From Watersipora subatra (lineage: Eukaryota; Bryozoa; Gymnolaemata; Cheilostomatida; Watersiporidae): a stretch of DNA of 64,000 nucleotides. The stretch is from assembly GCF_963576615.1 (NCBI RefSeq), contig NC_088711.1:35266121-35330120 (forward strand). The letters run 5' to 3'. Below are positions 48,226-63,200 of this stretch, piece by piece. Below the pieces are notes generated by a model. It saw only the letters and a list, made by a program, of their open reading frames with translations. It searched no databases and was not told the origin of the DNA. Position 1 is the first letter of the stretch. Each line of letters starts with the position of its first letter. The position numbers were made by a program, and so were the translations under genes.

Positions 48226-51200
48226 CTACGGTGATGTAGCCGGAATGACATCATCATCTAGCTCAACGTCATTGGTCAGAGGGAAGATGACAAGGCAGCC
48301 AACAGTAGTGGAAAGCATCATGAGCAGATACAACCAGAATAAGCATCTACAGAGCAGCAAGGTTCATCTAAAGCCTGAGCAACGGCTTAAGAATCCGATA
48401 AAATGATATGATAACAATTACAACATAGAATTATTACAACTCAAAATATACTCGTCAAAGAGCATCCAGCTGCAAACAGCTAGAATTGAACGCTTTGACA
48501 AAGTTTGTGCACGTACATGCGTGAATAATGTTGCTAAATTAAAAAAATATTTAAAATATAATATTTTCACTAGAGCTAGGAATTATCCTAGCCATTTTAC
48601 TGTTCAATAATGAAGTTCAGCGTCTACCATAAGGGAGACATTAAACTTAAGGGTCAAAGTGATTGATTCGCTGGTAGTCTCGCTGGTAGTCGGTTGGGTC
48701 AACAATGACTGCTCTATTGGTCTACGGTCTGACCATCAAAGCAGCAGGAAACTTGGGTTGATCGCTCCACAGCGGTTATACCATTATTATATTTCCGAGT
48801 TTGATGTCTTATGGACAAAAGTTATTTGTTTTTAAGATTCTTAACCAAGTTTAAAAACTAAATTTCTTATTCTTTCAAGTATTCTAATTACAGTTAACCT
48901 AATTATAATTGTATGTATGTACGCCTGTAACATTAAGCTATCTAGGTCATCAGCATTTATCGTAAAACCTCTAGTTGAACACTGTATTTTTAAACCCTTC
49001 CCATATCGTGAGGTTTTATTAGAGGTTAAACCATAACTGCCACGAACAACTTTTATCGTATTTACTAGGTAAATCAGACACGCCGATTCCGATTTTGTAA
49101 TCAAAATAAAGATTAGGCCACTAACTTTCAGAGTAATGAAGGACTTTTTATAGCGTTTTAATATCGGTCTCGAAAACAACGCGATCGGCATAACAAGCTC
49201 CGCCCATAAATACGTGACGTAACCTAGCTTTTTAGGAACAGAAGTTACGTAGGGATGTTTAGACCGATTTAGAATAATAGATATGGGTGTTTTAAAATCC
49301 ATTAATATCTAAATTCAGCCTTAAAAATAATATCAGTCTTTTCTGAAAGGTAGATAAGCTATTTAGCATTGTATATTTAAAAAGTGCGATAACAACGCTA
49401 GCTTGTGATGAAACCGCGCTTTTTGAGCTCATTTGTCTCGGCGTCCAGCCCATTTAAACGTCATGTAACAAGCTGCGAGCAATTTTAAATAGTTAATATC
49501 CCTTTCATAAAAAACTGAAATTATTTTACAGGCTGGATTTAGATAACAATGGGTTTTAAGACACCCATCTCTATTATTCTAAATCGGACTAAACATTCCT
49601 AACTTCCGTTTCTGAAAAAGCTAGGTTTCGTCACATATTTATGGGCAGAGCTTGTAATGCCGATTGTGTTGTTTTCGAAACGGATATTGAAACGCTTTAA
49701 AAAAGCCTAAATGACTTTGAAGGTTAGTGGACTAATCTTTATTTTGAGTACAAAATCGGAATCAGCGTGTCTGATTTACTTAGTAAACACAATAAAAGTT
49801 GTTCGTGACAGTTATGGTTTAAGTTCAAATAAAGGGTGATGCGGTATTTTTCACCGAGCTCGTCAGAATTTTAGGAAGATGGATTTTACCCATTTACAGA
49901 CTAAGCGATGCTAATGTTGCCTATACTTTACACTCTGCTTCAAGCGACGCGACACTAATACCTTCAGCCTCAGCAATTTTGTCAAATCGTTTTTCATACA
50001 CGTCGAAGTATTAGACCGAGTTAAACAAGGATCTACCTTAAGTGGAAAATATGAGCTGGATATCGTTTCGATTTCGTTTCAATTATTTCGATAGATTCGC
50101 TTTTAAAGTCTTTTAAGAAAAACCTGTGAAGCTTTGGAGTTAGAAAACGAACTTCAATAAGCCATGACAATGGCTTTTATTACATCGTACGGTATTCCTG
50201 AAGAGTTGTCTCATCGTTCATTAAAACGCTTTAAAGTCTTCAGGTCTCATTCCAAACCACTTTATGGACGATTCTGAAAATAATGTATCAGATTTAGACC
50301 TTAGTGACTTTGAATCAGTGTGTAGTTCTGATGATTGTGACGATCGATCTTCTCAGGTACACCGTCACTAAAATCATGGCAACACTACGGCAACAACAAA
50401 AGAATTAATTGTTATTGATGCAACCAAGTCATTATTAGTACCATTTGGTAGAACCTTTTCTTCTGATCACTTTCTATTATAGTGGCGGTCAAATAGAGGT
50501 GGCAGTGAATTAAAGGGTGGCGATGTATTTTTCAACCCTTTCCGCATAGTGGGCGCTCAAGGTGGCTTTCAAATCAGCGTGGCATTTAAATAGAGGTTTT
50601 ACGGTATCTATGCATGTTGGTCACATTTTCCTATCTAGGTCACCAGTATTTACTGTATCGATAAATGTTGGTAGCAATGATCTTTCTCAATCACCAACGA
50701 CTGCTAAAACAGCATGTCGACTTGTAATTTCGCAAAGTATTAGCGGGTGAGAAAACAGACAGCACAAATCTTGATCTACTATAGAGACTGAGGAGCTCTA
50801 AATCAACTGCACTGCAAAGTACCTGTCTATGACGATGGCAACCAAGTGCCAGTCCTCTGTAGTATTTTGTTTTTGTAGCAGCTCCTCTTGGTGCTGAACG
50901 ATGGAGTGGAGTCTTTGCAGAAGAGGATCGACTTCCCCAGAAGACTCTTCCTCATTTCCTTTGCTAGTTCGCTCATTCAACTTTCGATTTTCTCTGCAAA
51001 ACACGAAGTTGCAACTAAAAAATAGTTCCATGTTTCGCTTTGAATTTTCAAATACTTTGTGGTCACGCTAAAGAATGGATTTACAAGTTAATCGCAATTT
51101 GTGCACATTACTAGAATAATAAACATCAAAAAAACTGTATAACTCAAAAATTTTAATAGCAAATACTGGGTGAACAGTGACACGCTACACGCTATCATGC

Positions 51201-54200
51201 TGGGCTAGCTAATATCCATTTGTATGTTACACACAATCACATGTACATAATGCCATGCTACTACACTGAGCATACAAATTATGCCTGAATACAACTACTA
51301 CACTTTAATAGCTATAATGCATTCTAAAGCTTGCCTGTAGCCAGGTTGATTTATAGTAGCTCTTGATTAGGGAATTTAAACTGAGCTAACTTCCCCTATA
51401 ATAGCCGTTTTAGTTGGGACCAATAACTCTGTTATAACGCATTAGTTATGAGTTCACCATTTCATCAATACTCAAATTGCCAGCAATCCAAACACAGGCA
51501 TGTGGATATTACAGGTAATAGGTAGGTACATGTATTGCCACTAGGGATGATGCTGCGGTTGCCAGTCATGGAGTTGTCTTACTAGCCTAGTTACGAATAC
51601 CACAACTCCAAATTGACTCATTCCGGTCGTAACGCAGTGGTTAACACATTTTAAGATTAATAAACTAGTAAAAAGTATACAAATATCCTTTTTATCTCTA
51701 CAGTAAAGTGTTTATGTTTACTGTAAAGAGTTTATTTTTCCTGTAAAGTGCTAATAACATACTAATTAAAATTCTTAGTAATGAATGATCAAAAACATAG
51801 AAAGCTAGAAGCTTCTCCTCAGCAACAAAAGCTTTACACTAAAAATATTTGTTTCTTATTCATAAAAAATATACACACTCTATCAGACTCAGTTTGCTGC
51901 AAACTGCAGTTTCAGACAACTGCAGTTTCTTCAGTTGTCTCTAAAACATCACATCTTTGAGAGAGTGTGGAAAAAGCTATTTACTATAGTTAATTTCTGG
52001 TTTTTTTTATTGAATTCTACAAGCTTGGAGCTTCAATATGATATTCAGGTAACATATCGGGTGAAACAAAGAGTTATCTACTAGCGATCTATGGTTTACC
52101 TAATTAAGAGAAAAATCAGTTGTTGATTTTGGAGCCAGTAATGCAGAGTTACTTGTGATATAGTCATAACCTGTTCACCGTGCTGATATCTAAATTTACT
52201 AAAAAAGAGTTTGCTAAGCATTCCATGGAGAGTTGATGAATCTGTCTATTATATTTATTGTACATAACTCATTGTTTCATCTCTCACTCCTTGTGGCTGT
52301 TCATCTCTTTGTGTAGTTCGTTATGGTCGATTGCGCAGCACCAGGGTCCCGAAAGGTATTCTAATGAAATCTAGCCAGTAGTGAAACAGTAATGACTTAC
52401 ACCTCAATAATATGTATAAAGTAATGACCTACTTCTATAATAGTAGTAACCTACGCCTGGGCAAGGTGTGCTTCTGCGAGATTGAATGATCCATTTCTCA
52501 CTTCATTCCTCAGCTCTTCTGTTCTGTTAGCAACACTCTTCCTCCGTCTCGACGAAGGTTTGCGTTTAGAAACTATTGCGGAAGGAAGCACCACCTAAAA
52601 TGAACTTGGGTAAAAGTAATTATTTGAATACAAAATGAAATGACTACAAAAACCTTTGCTAAGCAATCCGCTGGAATGAAAGTGGTTGACTCTGTGTTAA
52701 GGAAATTAAACTACACTATGTTTATCAACAAAGTATTAAACCAACATTAGACATTAACACATTCACAATGCAGAAGAAAGAAAATCTCCTAACAATGTAA
52801 CAGCTAATTTCACGCCATTTCAAAGCTTTACAATAACTATACAGAGGAAAGGGTAGACAGAGACCATGAGAGCTGGTGATGATGAACGACGGTATAAAAT
52901 AACTGAGTGCTGAGACTATGAACTGTACAAAGAACATCTACAACTACACTATCTGTTCACACTAGTGACTTATTGCATGTTTATCCACAACGCACCGTTA
53001 CTATGCTGATACAAGAAACAGCATTTCTACAAAAAAGCCTATGCTCAATATGCATTAACATATCACTCGATGAAATGTTAACATGTCACTCGATGCAATG
53101 TTAACATGTCACTCGATGAAATGTTAACATGTCACTCGATGCAATGTTAACATGTCACTCGATGAAATGTTAACAAATCACTCGATGAAATGTTAACATG
53201 TCACTCGATGCAATGTTAACATGTCACTCGATGAAATGTTAACAAATCACTCGATGCAATGTTAACATATCACTCAATGCAATGTTAACATATCACTCAA
53301 TGCAATGTTAACATGTCACTCGATGCAATATTAACATATCACTCAATGCAATGTTAACATATCACTCAATGCAATGTTAACATATCACTCAATGCAATGT
53401 TAACATATCACCCAATGCAACGTTAACATATCACTCAATGCAATGTTAACATGTCACTCAATGCAATGTTAACATATCACTCAATGCAATGTTAACATAT
53501 CACTCAATGCAATGTTAACATATCACTAAATGCAATGTTAACATATCACCCAATGCAATGTTAACATATCACTCAATGCAATGCTAACATGTCACTCGAT
53601 GAAATGTTAACAAATCACTCGATGCAATGTTAACATATCATTCAATGCAATGTTAACATATCGCTCAATGCAATGTTAACATGTCACTCGATGCAATATT
53701 AACATATCACTCAATGCAATGTTAACATATCACTTAATGCAATGTTAACATATCACTCAATGCAATGTTAACATGTTGATCAATGCAACGTCAACATGTC
53801 ACTCAATGCAATGTTAACATGTCACTCAATGCAATGTTAACATGTCACTCAATGCAATGTTAACATATCACACAATGCAATATTAACATATCACTCCATG
53901 CAATGTTAAAATATCACTCAATGCACTATTAACATATCACTCAATGCATTGTTAACATATTACTCAATGAAATGTTAACATATCACTCGATGCAATGTTA
54001 ACATGTTTATCAATAAAAAGTTGACATGATGCTCAACACATCAAGAACATTTGATTTTATAGCATAAATAAATCTGCAATTTAGGCTTCACATTCATTGT
54101 ATCCAAATGTCACTCACGGTTTCTATTTATAGTATTTGAATGTCACTCAGGATGTCTATTTATAGTAACTAAATGTCACTCAGGGTTTCTATTTATAGTA

Positions 54201-57200
54201 TCCAAATGTCACTCAGGGTTTCTATTTATAGTATCCAAATGTCACTCAGGGTTTCTATTTATAGTATCCAAATGTCACTCAGGTTTCTATTTATAGTATC
54301 TAGATGCCACTCATGATCTGTATTTATAGTATCCAAATTTCACTCAAGATTTCTATTTATAGTATACAAATATCACTCGGGGTTTCTATTTATAGAATGT
54401 AAATGTAAGTCAGGATTCTCATTTACATTTATCATATCTATTAGACCCCAAAACAAGCTCGAGACTAATATTGACTTGTTTATAGTTAACTTAAATAAAA
54501 TTAAAAAATATAACATCTTTTTAATTTCAGAAGATTTTAGTGTTAAATTATAACTCATCGGTAGGATATTGCTAGAACAAGGCAGTAAAAGCAAAAAGCA
54601 GGTGTGAAGAGTACATGCAGGGGTAACAGTTGCTAGTCTATCTACAGGAATACTTACATTGTACATGTCTGCAGTATTTTTCTTAAAATAAGTGTAAGAT
54701 GAATTATAAGCAACAGTAAATTTACAGCAATATCTAGCCAAAACTGCGGACCAAGAAGGAGGAAACAACTCTCAGTATATAAGAATGACTAGAAAATTGG
54801 CCTAGAAAAAGCACTTTATACGCTGTCAGCTGCTATGATGACTGCTCAGTGAATGAATCAGTGTGATTTGAAATCAATATGAAAGTGAATGGTCTAAAAC
54901 GATGGCATACGTCTTGTTTCTCAACTGTAAAACAGGTTGTTAACAAAACGGAAAGTACCGATTTACTTGCAGCCACATTTGCCAAATGCCTGGTGGCTGC
55001 CAAAGCACTGACTAGCCTTTTGCAGCATGACAAAGCCTTTCCAGGGCTCTGCTGATAGTCATATTACTATAATGCGGTTAACAGCTAAGTTCTAAAAGTT
55101 GCCTCCCTTACATGTAGCATAAACATGTTTTTCAATTGGAAGTCAAATCAACACGAGCCAATCACATGGTGCTAGTATCCTTTGTAATCAAAGCACTACT
55201 TCTTATCCTGCATGATAAATTGATTGTGGGCTGTGAACAAATAAAAATAAAGATGAGAGTCCCTGGCGGATATATTTGACATTTCTATCAGGGTGCAATC
55301 TCAATAATTACTCATAATTTAGCATCTAATTGCTCTGAACAATGTGAAATAAGGTCATGGAATCCTTTCTCAGTCTCCATAAAACTAATCAACAGATTTT
55401 ACCCCCTAAATGTGTCACACTTGAGCAAAAACAGCAATATATCCTTGAAAGAAAGTAAAAGAGAGTATGATGGTAAATGAGAGTAATGAGGTCAAGGCTT
55501 CCCAATTACTCTAGGACACTTATGTATTCGCCTCATCTAACTTTTGCGTTTTCGCGGAGTCATCCTCTCGCGAAAATTTCATGAGCGAAACTAAACTATC
55601 ATAACGAACGAGCGAAAACGCGGAATTAAATAGCTTTGTTCATTGATAGTCCAAAAAACAAATGGCAGCAAGCGATCAAATTGCATTATCGATCTCGCCC
55701 ACACAATTCTACCTGCGGTTCACAATTACAAACTAGTCCCAAATTGAAATTTTTTTTATTACCGGTGAACCGATCCTAAGAAATCTAATTATGTTTGTTC
55801 CACTGCATTTATTTTCACATCACTATATTTTCGCACTCATCAGAGCTGTGAAATTAAGTTGCAGCGAAATTTTACTCTGTATGCTACTCACGAAACTAAA
55901 TATTAGCGAAATATAAGTGTCCTAGGGAAGGAATTCTTGCACCGTAAGGGGTGCGAGCTGTTATTTAAGGTGGTGTAGTAATCAATTGTCACATCTTCTA
56001 TATATCAAGCATAAATATCGTAACACCATATCGTAATCATATCGTAATAACCAAATATCGTAATCCTGAAAATGATCTGCGCATTTTACTTATTCACAAG
56101 AAACCATGCTTTGATAAAATAATAGAAAAGAAGAGGCAAACAGTCCAAGATATAAAGTGAATTATTTTTTATGTCGTTGCTGTGTAAAAAGGTTGAACTA
56201 TTCGGTATATTGTCTTCATATACCGTAAAACCTCTATTTGAACGCCACCTTAATTTGAATGCCACCTCTAATAGAACGCCACTATGGAAGAAGGGTTGAA
56301 AAATATGATGCCAGCCTTTAATTGAACACGATCTCTATTTGACTGCCACTTTTTTGATCCGCCACCGTCACATTTTTGATCTTTATGCACCCATAATAAA
56401 AAGTGATCAGTACAAAAGTGTCCGCAAAATCAAGCCAAATACCATACCATACCATAATGGTACCAATAATGACTCGGTTACATCAATAATAATTAATTTT
56501 GTCATTGTTGCTGTAGTGGTTGCCATGATTTTAGTGACAGTGTACTTGAGAAGATCGATCATCACAATCATCACAACTACACTATGATTCAAGGCCACTA
56601 AGGTCTAAATCATAGGCATTGTTATTAGATTCATTCATAATGTGGTTTAAAATCTTATTTGAAGATTTAAAGTGTGTTTATGATGATGAGAAAACTCTTC
56701 AGGAACACCGTACAACGAAATAGCAGCCATTATTGCGGCGTAGTCGCACTTCTAGAAATTCTACCTCCAAAGTTTTACGTTTTTTCATTAAAACTTTGAA
56801 AGCGACACCATTGAAATACTCAATAACAACACCACGCTAATATTTTACTATCAAAGTAGTTCCTTGTTCAACTCGGTCTGATACTTTGACGTATACGAAA
56901 AATGGTTTAGCAAAAATTCTAAGGCCGACAGCATTATTGATGATCCGCCTGAAGGTGAGTGTAAAGTACAGGCAACATTAGCATCGTTTCACCCATAAAA
57001 GGGTTCAATTTATTTTTCCAAAAATCTGATACGCTAGTCAAAAAAGACAGCGCCCCCTTTTATTTTAATGTCACCTTTCATTAAACTATAGGAAAATGGT
57101 TGAAAAATAGAGCGCCATGGCATCCAAATAGAGGTTTTACGGTATACTCCGAACATGTCTGCTTTTCATCATGCTTTTTGGTTCCATTCAAAACAAGGGG

Positions 57201-60200
57201 TGCGATATTGCTCTCGTCCGTCGTAAGGGTTTTAGCGATGAAAACAAAAAGGGAAGCGCTGCATTAGATAACTAAGGACAAACTAAACAATAATAGCAGA
57301 AACTAAAATTAGTGGCAATGAAGCCCTTTGTCAACCGCATCAATTAGCAAGGGTGCTAAGCCTGGGTCTAGGCGAGCCTATTGCGAAGCATCTATCATAT
57401 TGAGAAATGTCACCAAGACACGGCATCACAAGATCTGCCCACGTGACCCTAATAACCTCATTACTAGCGCTAATCATAGTAATGATATGGGTCGCGGTCA
57501 CAGAAACCATGGTTAAGTCGCAAATCACGAAGTTGAGTTATTCGACTTTAAAGTTGCACTAACTGAATTTATAATTTTGGTAAGGATTTTTGTAACACGT
57601 GTTTCTGGACCAATCAAAAAGTGATCTTTCTGAATCTGAAGTCAGTTTAGATAATAAATGTCTTAGAACCTCAGAAAAAACCCTTAAAACCGTTGCTATG
57701 CTAAACAGGAAGTACTGAAAAATGGCGTCCGAAAAACGTAATCGTTTCTTTTTTGCCGATTTGAAGGATAATTCTGACATTTTGGACACTTATAATGAGT
57801 ACTTTGGTATTCCAACTGATGCCAAAAGCAGTGTAAGTAAAGGGAATGACCATGATATATTCCTAACCATTCTTATAAGATTTTTACAATATTTAATTAT
57901 AAGAATAATTATTCGATTTTATAAGATTTGATTATAAGAAAAATTATTTGAATTTGCAAGATCAAAGTATAGAGTGACCGATGATGTGCAATATGTCACT
58001 GTTATTATTTTTTAAACATTTTGTTGATCATACTACGGTTGTGCTCAATATCACGGCACTGCCAAGCCGTTTTTAATATCTGCAAAATTAGGTAATACAT
58101 TTTCTTATAGATATACAGCCATTTCTATGACAACCAGCCAAAATCTGTTTAGATTTTTAAATTCAGCATAAATTTTTTGATATAAAGACAGAAATCTAGA
58201 TAAAAATCACAACCTCTTAATATTGCTTGCTATGACGTTTTGAAATGTAAACAAAACTATGCATCGGTTTTCGTTTCTCAGACTTTAACACCAGTTTTCT
58301 CGGAACTATGTTTTCGCACTGATGGTAAACATGCATTCAGTTTATTGACTATAAAATCTGCTGTAATTAAGCTAAAATCAAAATTTTTTTTGCAAAATAA
58401 CTGTGAGAATTTTTTCCTTCTGTTAAGGCAGATAACGCTAAATTTAATAATTCCGACTTAACCATGGTTTCTGTGATCATGACACATATTATATCCTGTC
58501 AAGAAGATTGCTTTCACACCATTTACTTCACAAGATGACTACTCTGTTAGAGCTAAAGTATTTAGGAAGGTAATCATGCATGTTAAAATTGACTGCTAAT
58601 TCTTTGACTTTATTCACATTGACGCAAAGTTATTCTACAGCCTCATAAACAAGGCTGAAATACTCTAAAGTATGCTAACCAATTGAGTAGTTGGCATCAA
58701 TACAATTGTTATGTAGAAGTTTATTGATTCAAGGAAGCTCCCAATGCAAAGACTCAGAATGGATTGTACAACGTCTTACAATAGATGTTACATCTACAAT
58801 GTCTTGTAGATGTAACATCTATTTTAACTTCAGTCGTAACGCCTTAAAAATACAAAGCTAAGCTCTGGGCCGCGTACATGTATGTAATCACTGTATGATG
58901 ATATGTAGGATATGTGGTTCTTGCAAGATCGAGTATGACGTCTGCTTACTGCAAGCAGACGTCATACATGTTTGTTGTGGCACAAACAGTGGCTATCTGA
59001 TCTACGCCGGATATGGCAGAGTCCAGTGGCAAGGAGACTTTTACGACTGGAGACATGCCCATTTGCAGAGAGAAATTTAACGTTAAATGTCATTCCTGTC
59101 ACTAATAGCGGCCTTTTTGGCAATTGAACCCCGACCTGTTGTTTGCAGGTCAGGAGTTCATGGCCAGCTGAAGCATATAGAGACGATCAATTGAGTGAAA
59201 CAAAGTCGTTATTTTGAGATCAATCAAGTCTTAGTAAGAATTTGGTCGGTGTGTCTAGAGAAACATTAAGGACCACATGTATTGTCAACTACTTGCAGAT
59301 TAAGCATAGAATTATGGGTGCTTCGACACTCAACCCCAGTATCAAGACTGAAAATTAACTAGGATATTCACTGCTTCATTTCAATTCACATCAATTTTCA
59401 TCTATATTTTAAATAACATAAAATATAAATTCTATTATATTATTACACTACCTATTATGATGTTTTCAGCTTGATAGTTCTAGTATATATAACAAGTTAC
59501 ATCAAATTTGGAACTAAATGAAAATGGCTCCCAAGTCCAATGACTTGCTGTAAACCAATCAACTTTGGTATCATTGCGTACCTAAGGGATTACTATTTCT
59601 GGCCTAAATGGAAGCTTTCCACTTAAGGCAGAAAATGTGATCTTTTAGTGAAGGTTTTAGTAGTGTATTTAGTGGAAAACTTCTCAAGGGGAAGTGGTCC
59701 ACTAAATGCAACTTGTGTTTTATAACTTATAGTAGGGCAACTCTACAAGACTGCTGTTACATAAATAACCCCCATGGGCTACTGTGGGATGAGGATAACC
59801 CAGATTCTCTTTCATCCTAACGAATAGTCTCGATGTATGCATATATACAGTATATATACCTGAGATCGGAGAGCGAGCATTTTGATGTTATAGTGGCGTT
59901 CTTCGTAACTTGGCATTTTAAGACAGGTGACTTTGGAAAGGGTATAGCATATTCTGTGCACCCAGTAGGGGACCTGTCTATCACCATCGGCTTGGTGGTT
60001 TACATTGGCAACGATCACTCCCACAATCACAGAGAATGCAGTTATGCACATAGATGAAGAGATATATATTCCTGCAATTGTCAAAGCAGCAGACAGAACA
60101 GCTTCGTATTTTGTTTTGGAGCAAGATTTTTGATCAATTTCTTAATTACATGCTTCTAGGTCACATTGATACACTTCTAGGTCACAAATAAAACATTAGC

Positions 60201-63200
60201 ATAATACGGTCAAAACCAAAGTATGCAATTTGAAGTCAAGAATTAGAAAAAGATGGAACTAACTACAGTGGCGATCGTAATTCATAATTAAAGTATTTAT
60301 AAAATGAATTATAGCGATATGAATATTAATAAATATTAACTAACTTTTTTTTCAGCCTGGTTTTGGTGTATCTGCACATTAAAGCAAAATATCCACTAAA
60401 AACTAAGTTTATACCCGTCAACAAAATAGGCCAAATTTAAAAAGGATTTAGAACATACGCACGCATATAACTAGATAGGAGTACCTCAATTGGTGGTCTT
60501 TGGAGTTTTAGTAGCGCTTTACTATTTATTCGACCAGCCCTTATTGTTTACTATAGGATAGGATAAAATGAATGCCCAATAAATTGATATCAGTTTTTTA
60601 TATCAGATATATTTTAAGAAAATTTTTGGTAGCCGGCAGAGTGTCTACAAAACTTACTTCTCAAATAATTATAACTATGCATGGTCTGAGATAATAAAGA
60701 GAGTTTATGCCATAAATGACAAAAGAGACTAGGTGGTCCTATAATTATGATCATCACTGAATGTATGAGACGAATTGTTGTATAACAGAGATTAGGGTAT
60801 ACACATATACATGTAGTTATTGATACACATGTACTCATTGATACACATTTACTTATTGATGCAAAAACTAAATCTAATTATGATCATCACAGTATATGCA
60901 GAAAGCTTCATTTGCATATTTTCCTTTATTGTTGTTTTTGTTCTGTTTTAATAGGTTTGTTACACTAATATATAATATAATAATAGTTAATAACTGTAGC
61001 TAAGCGAATCTCAACAAAGTCGCAATTACATGACCATATTTTTTTTACTTTGAAGCATTTTATTAACAACAATGTATAATGGTTTAATATACAGTTTATT
61101 AATTTGAATTTTCATTTACGATTGTTTCTATAGTATAACATGCGTGGCCACAATTTCACAAGCACCAACATGCTTGTTTTTCGACTTACCAATAATAGGT
61201 ACATTGACACTGGTGGATGGCATGTCTTCCGCAATCAACAACATGAAGACAGAGAATGCGAGGAGAATTGTTAGTCCTAGACTTATCTTCTCACCGGAGT
61301 CAGGCTTCATCCAAAAGCAGAGCAGTGTGAGAATAGAAAGCATGACACAAGGGATGATAATGTTGTACGTATAATAGAGAGTTCTGCAATATACAAGAGT
61401 GGAGAGGATAAAACAAGCTTTCTAGGTGTAGATCAATTTGTCAAATGTTAAAACTGCAATAGCGCTAATCAAACAATTATTGCTTTTGAATTTACTTATC
61501 GGAGGCATGGTCGTTCATTGATACTGAATTTGCAATAATATGCAATAATAATAATATGCATTAATACTACAATAATAATGTCACCAGACTGTATTTATTA
61601 TATGACATTCCAGTAAATATAATTGTCAAAAAAGATTGCAGAAGGCAGTAACATATCTAAGTCATGCTATAGCAAAAATTAACAGCGTACTGATATCAAA
61701 TTTCCAAAAAGTAAAAAATAGCTTTCCATTATTTTTATATCTATACAGTACATTAGTTCAACTACTTAGCCAAGTTTTTCTACTTTATAATTAAACCACA
61801 TGCTGACTAGCCAGATAAGACATCAACACCGACAGCCTGCGAAATGTTGTTATAGCCTTCCTTTTCAAGCAAGTCAGATAGTTCCTGTTTTATTTGATTG
61901 ACAACCGGTGGACCCAGATACGCAAGAGATGTGTAAATTTGGACCAAGCTTGCTCCAGCTTTTATTTTCTCGAAAGCATCTGCACCATTAAACACGCCAC
62001 CAACACCTATAATTACAACTTTTCCTGCGGTGAGTTTATACATATCTTTGATAGTTTGTGTTGACAATGCTTTTAGTGGTTGTCCACTCAAACCTCCAAC
62101 TTCAACTTTGTTGCTGCTAATAAGATCCGAAGACCGGGTAACCGTGGTGTTTGAAACAATAAGACCATCTATTCCACTGTTTTTAGCGGTTACTACTGTT
62201 GCGATATCTACTTTATCTTTTTCTGTCAGGTCCGGAGCTATCTTTATTAGTATTGGTGGCTTCACTCCATCAGTAAGTTTGTCTCTAGCCTCAACAACTG
62301 CATCCACAATTTGCTCGAGTTGTTCTCTCCCTTGCAGTTTGCGAAGTCCTGGAGTGTTTGGGCTTGATATGTTCACAACCAAAAAATCTGCCATACGGCC
62401 AAATGCTTGCACACCTTTTACATAATCAGCCACAGCATCTGTTGTTGTCTTATTCTTCCCCAGGTTGACTCCAACAAATCCAGATGTCTCTTCACGCTCC
62501 TTCAAGCTAAACCAACGTTTGAACCGTGCCACAGCAACATCATGACCACAACTGTTGAACCCATATCGATTTATTATAGCCATGTCCTCTTTCAAACGAA
62601 ACACTCTTGGCAGCTCGTTTCCTGGTTGAGGTTCGGGTGTAACCCCACCAACTTCAATGAAACCAAAGCCAAAGCCGAGAAGACCAGTAATAGCTTCGCA
62701 GTGTTTATCAAAGCCAGCAGATAATCCTATAGGATTCAAAAACATTTTTCCTAATACGGAAATGTTCAGGTTGTCCTTATTTACATCAGTGCACTTAGGA
62801 TACAATCCTCTTTTGGCACATGAAATCGCAAGATTGTGAGCTGTTTCGGCTGCGGTAAATCTGTGTATAGTTGGCATCACAGCATGCGCATAAAACTTAG
62901 GATTACCGTAGTAAATTGCATGACCAGCGAATAAAGCGCTTCCTCCAGATGCTATCACAAGCAAGGGTTTAAGACGTGAAAGTCGCATTTTGTGCCTCTA
63001 GATACCTTAACAAACCCACGTTTTGTATCAAACTATCGCTTTTTCTCTCCTTCACCTTAGAGTAATGTTTCGCGTTTGCGAAGTGATTACTTTATGCACG
63101 TAACATTCGCTGTTTTATACAGTGTTCGATTTTTCATAGAGTAAAAACGTTTTGCGATGTTTTTTTTCAAGATAAATTAACTTCAAAAAATTTATGTACA

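Noticed and set aside
48841..49302. 153-codon minus-strand frame
   Set aside because: Spans the left end and fold-back arm of the pogo-like element, so it crosses unrelated sequence; no transposase motif.
54373..54768. 131-codon minus-strand frame
   Set aside because: Overlaps a 33-bp minisatellite and a receptor intron; the composition looks random.
52595..59859. An additional receptor exon in the long cytoplasmic-loop intron
   Set aside because: The exons at 59860 and 52594 join directly in phase 0, and I found no conserved segment between them. The loop is poorly conserved, so a small exon cannot be fully excluded without RNA data.
62030..62839. Plus-strand frames opposite DHODH
   Set aside because: Antisense shadows of a well-supported enzyme gene.
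529..62988. A pyrimidine-synthesis cluster (CTPS and DHODH in one window)
   Set aside because: They lie about 61 kb apart on opposite strands with unrelated genes between, and DHODH looks like a retroposed copy. Coincidence is the simpler reading.
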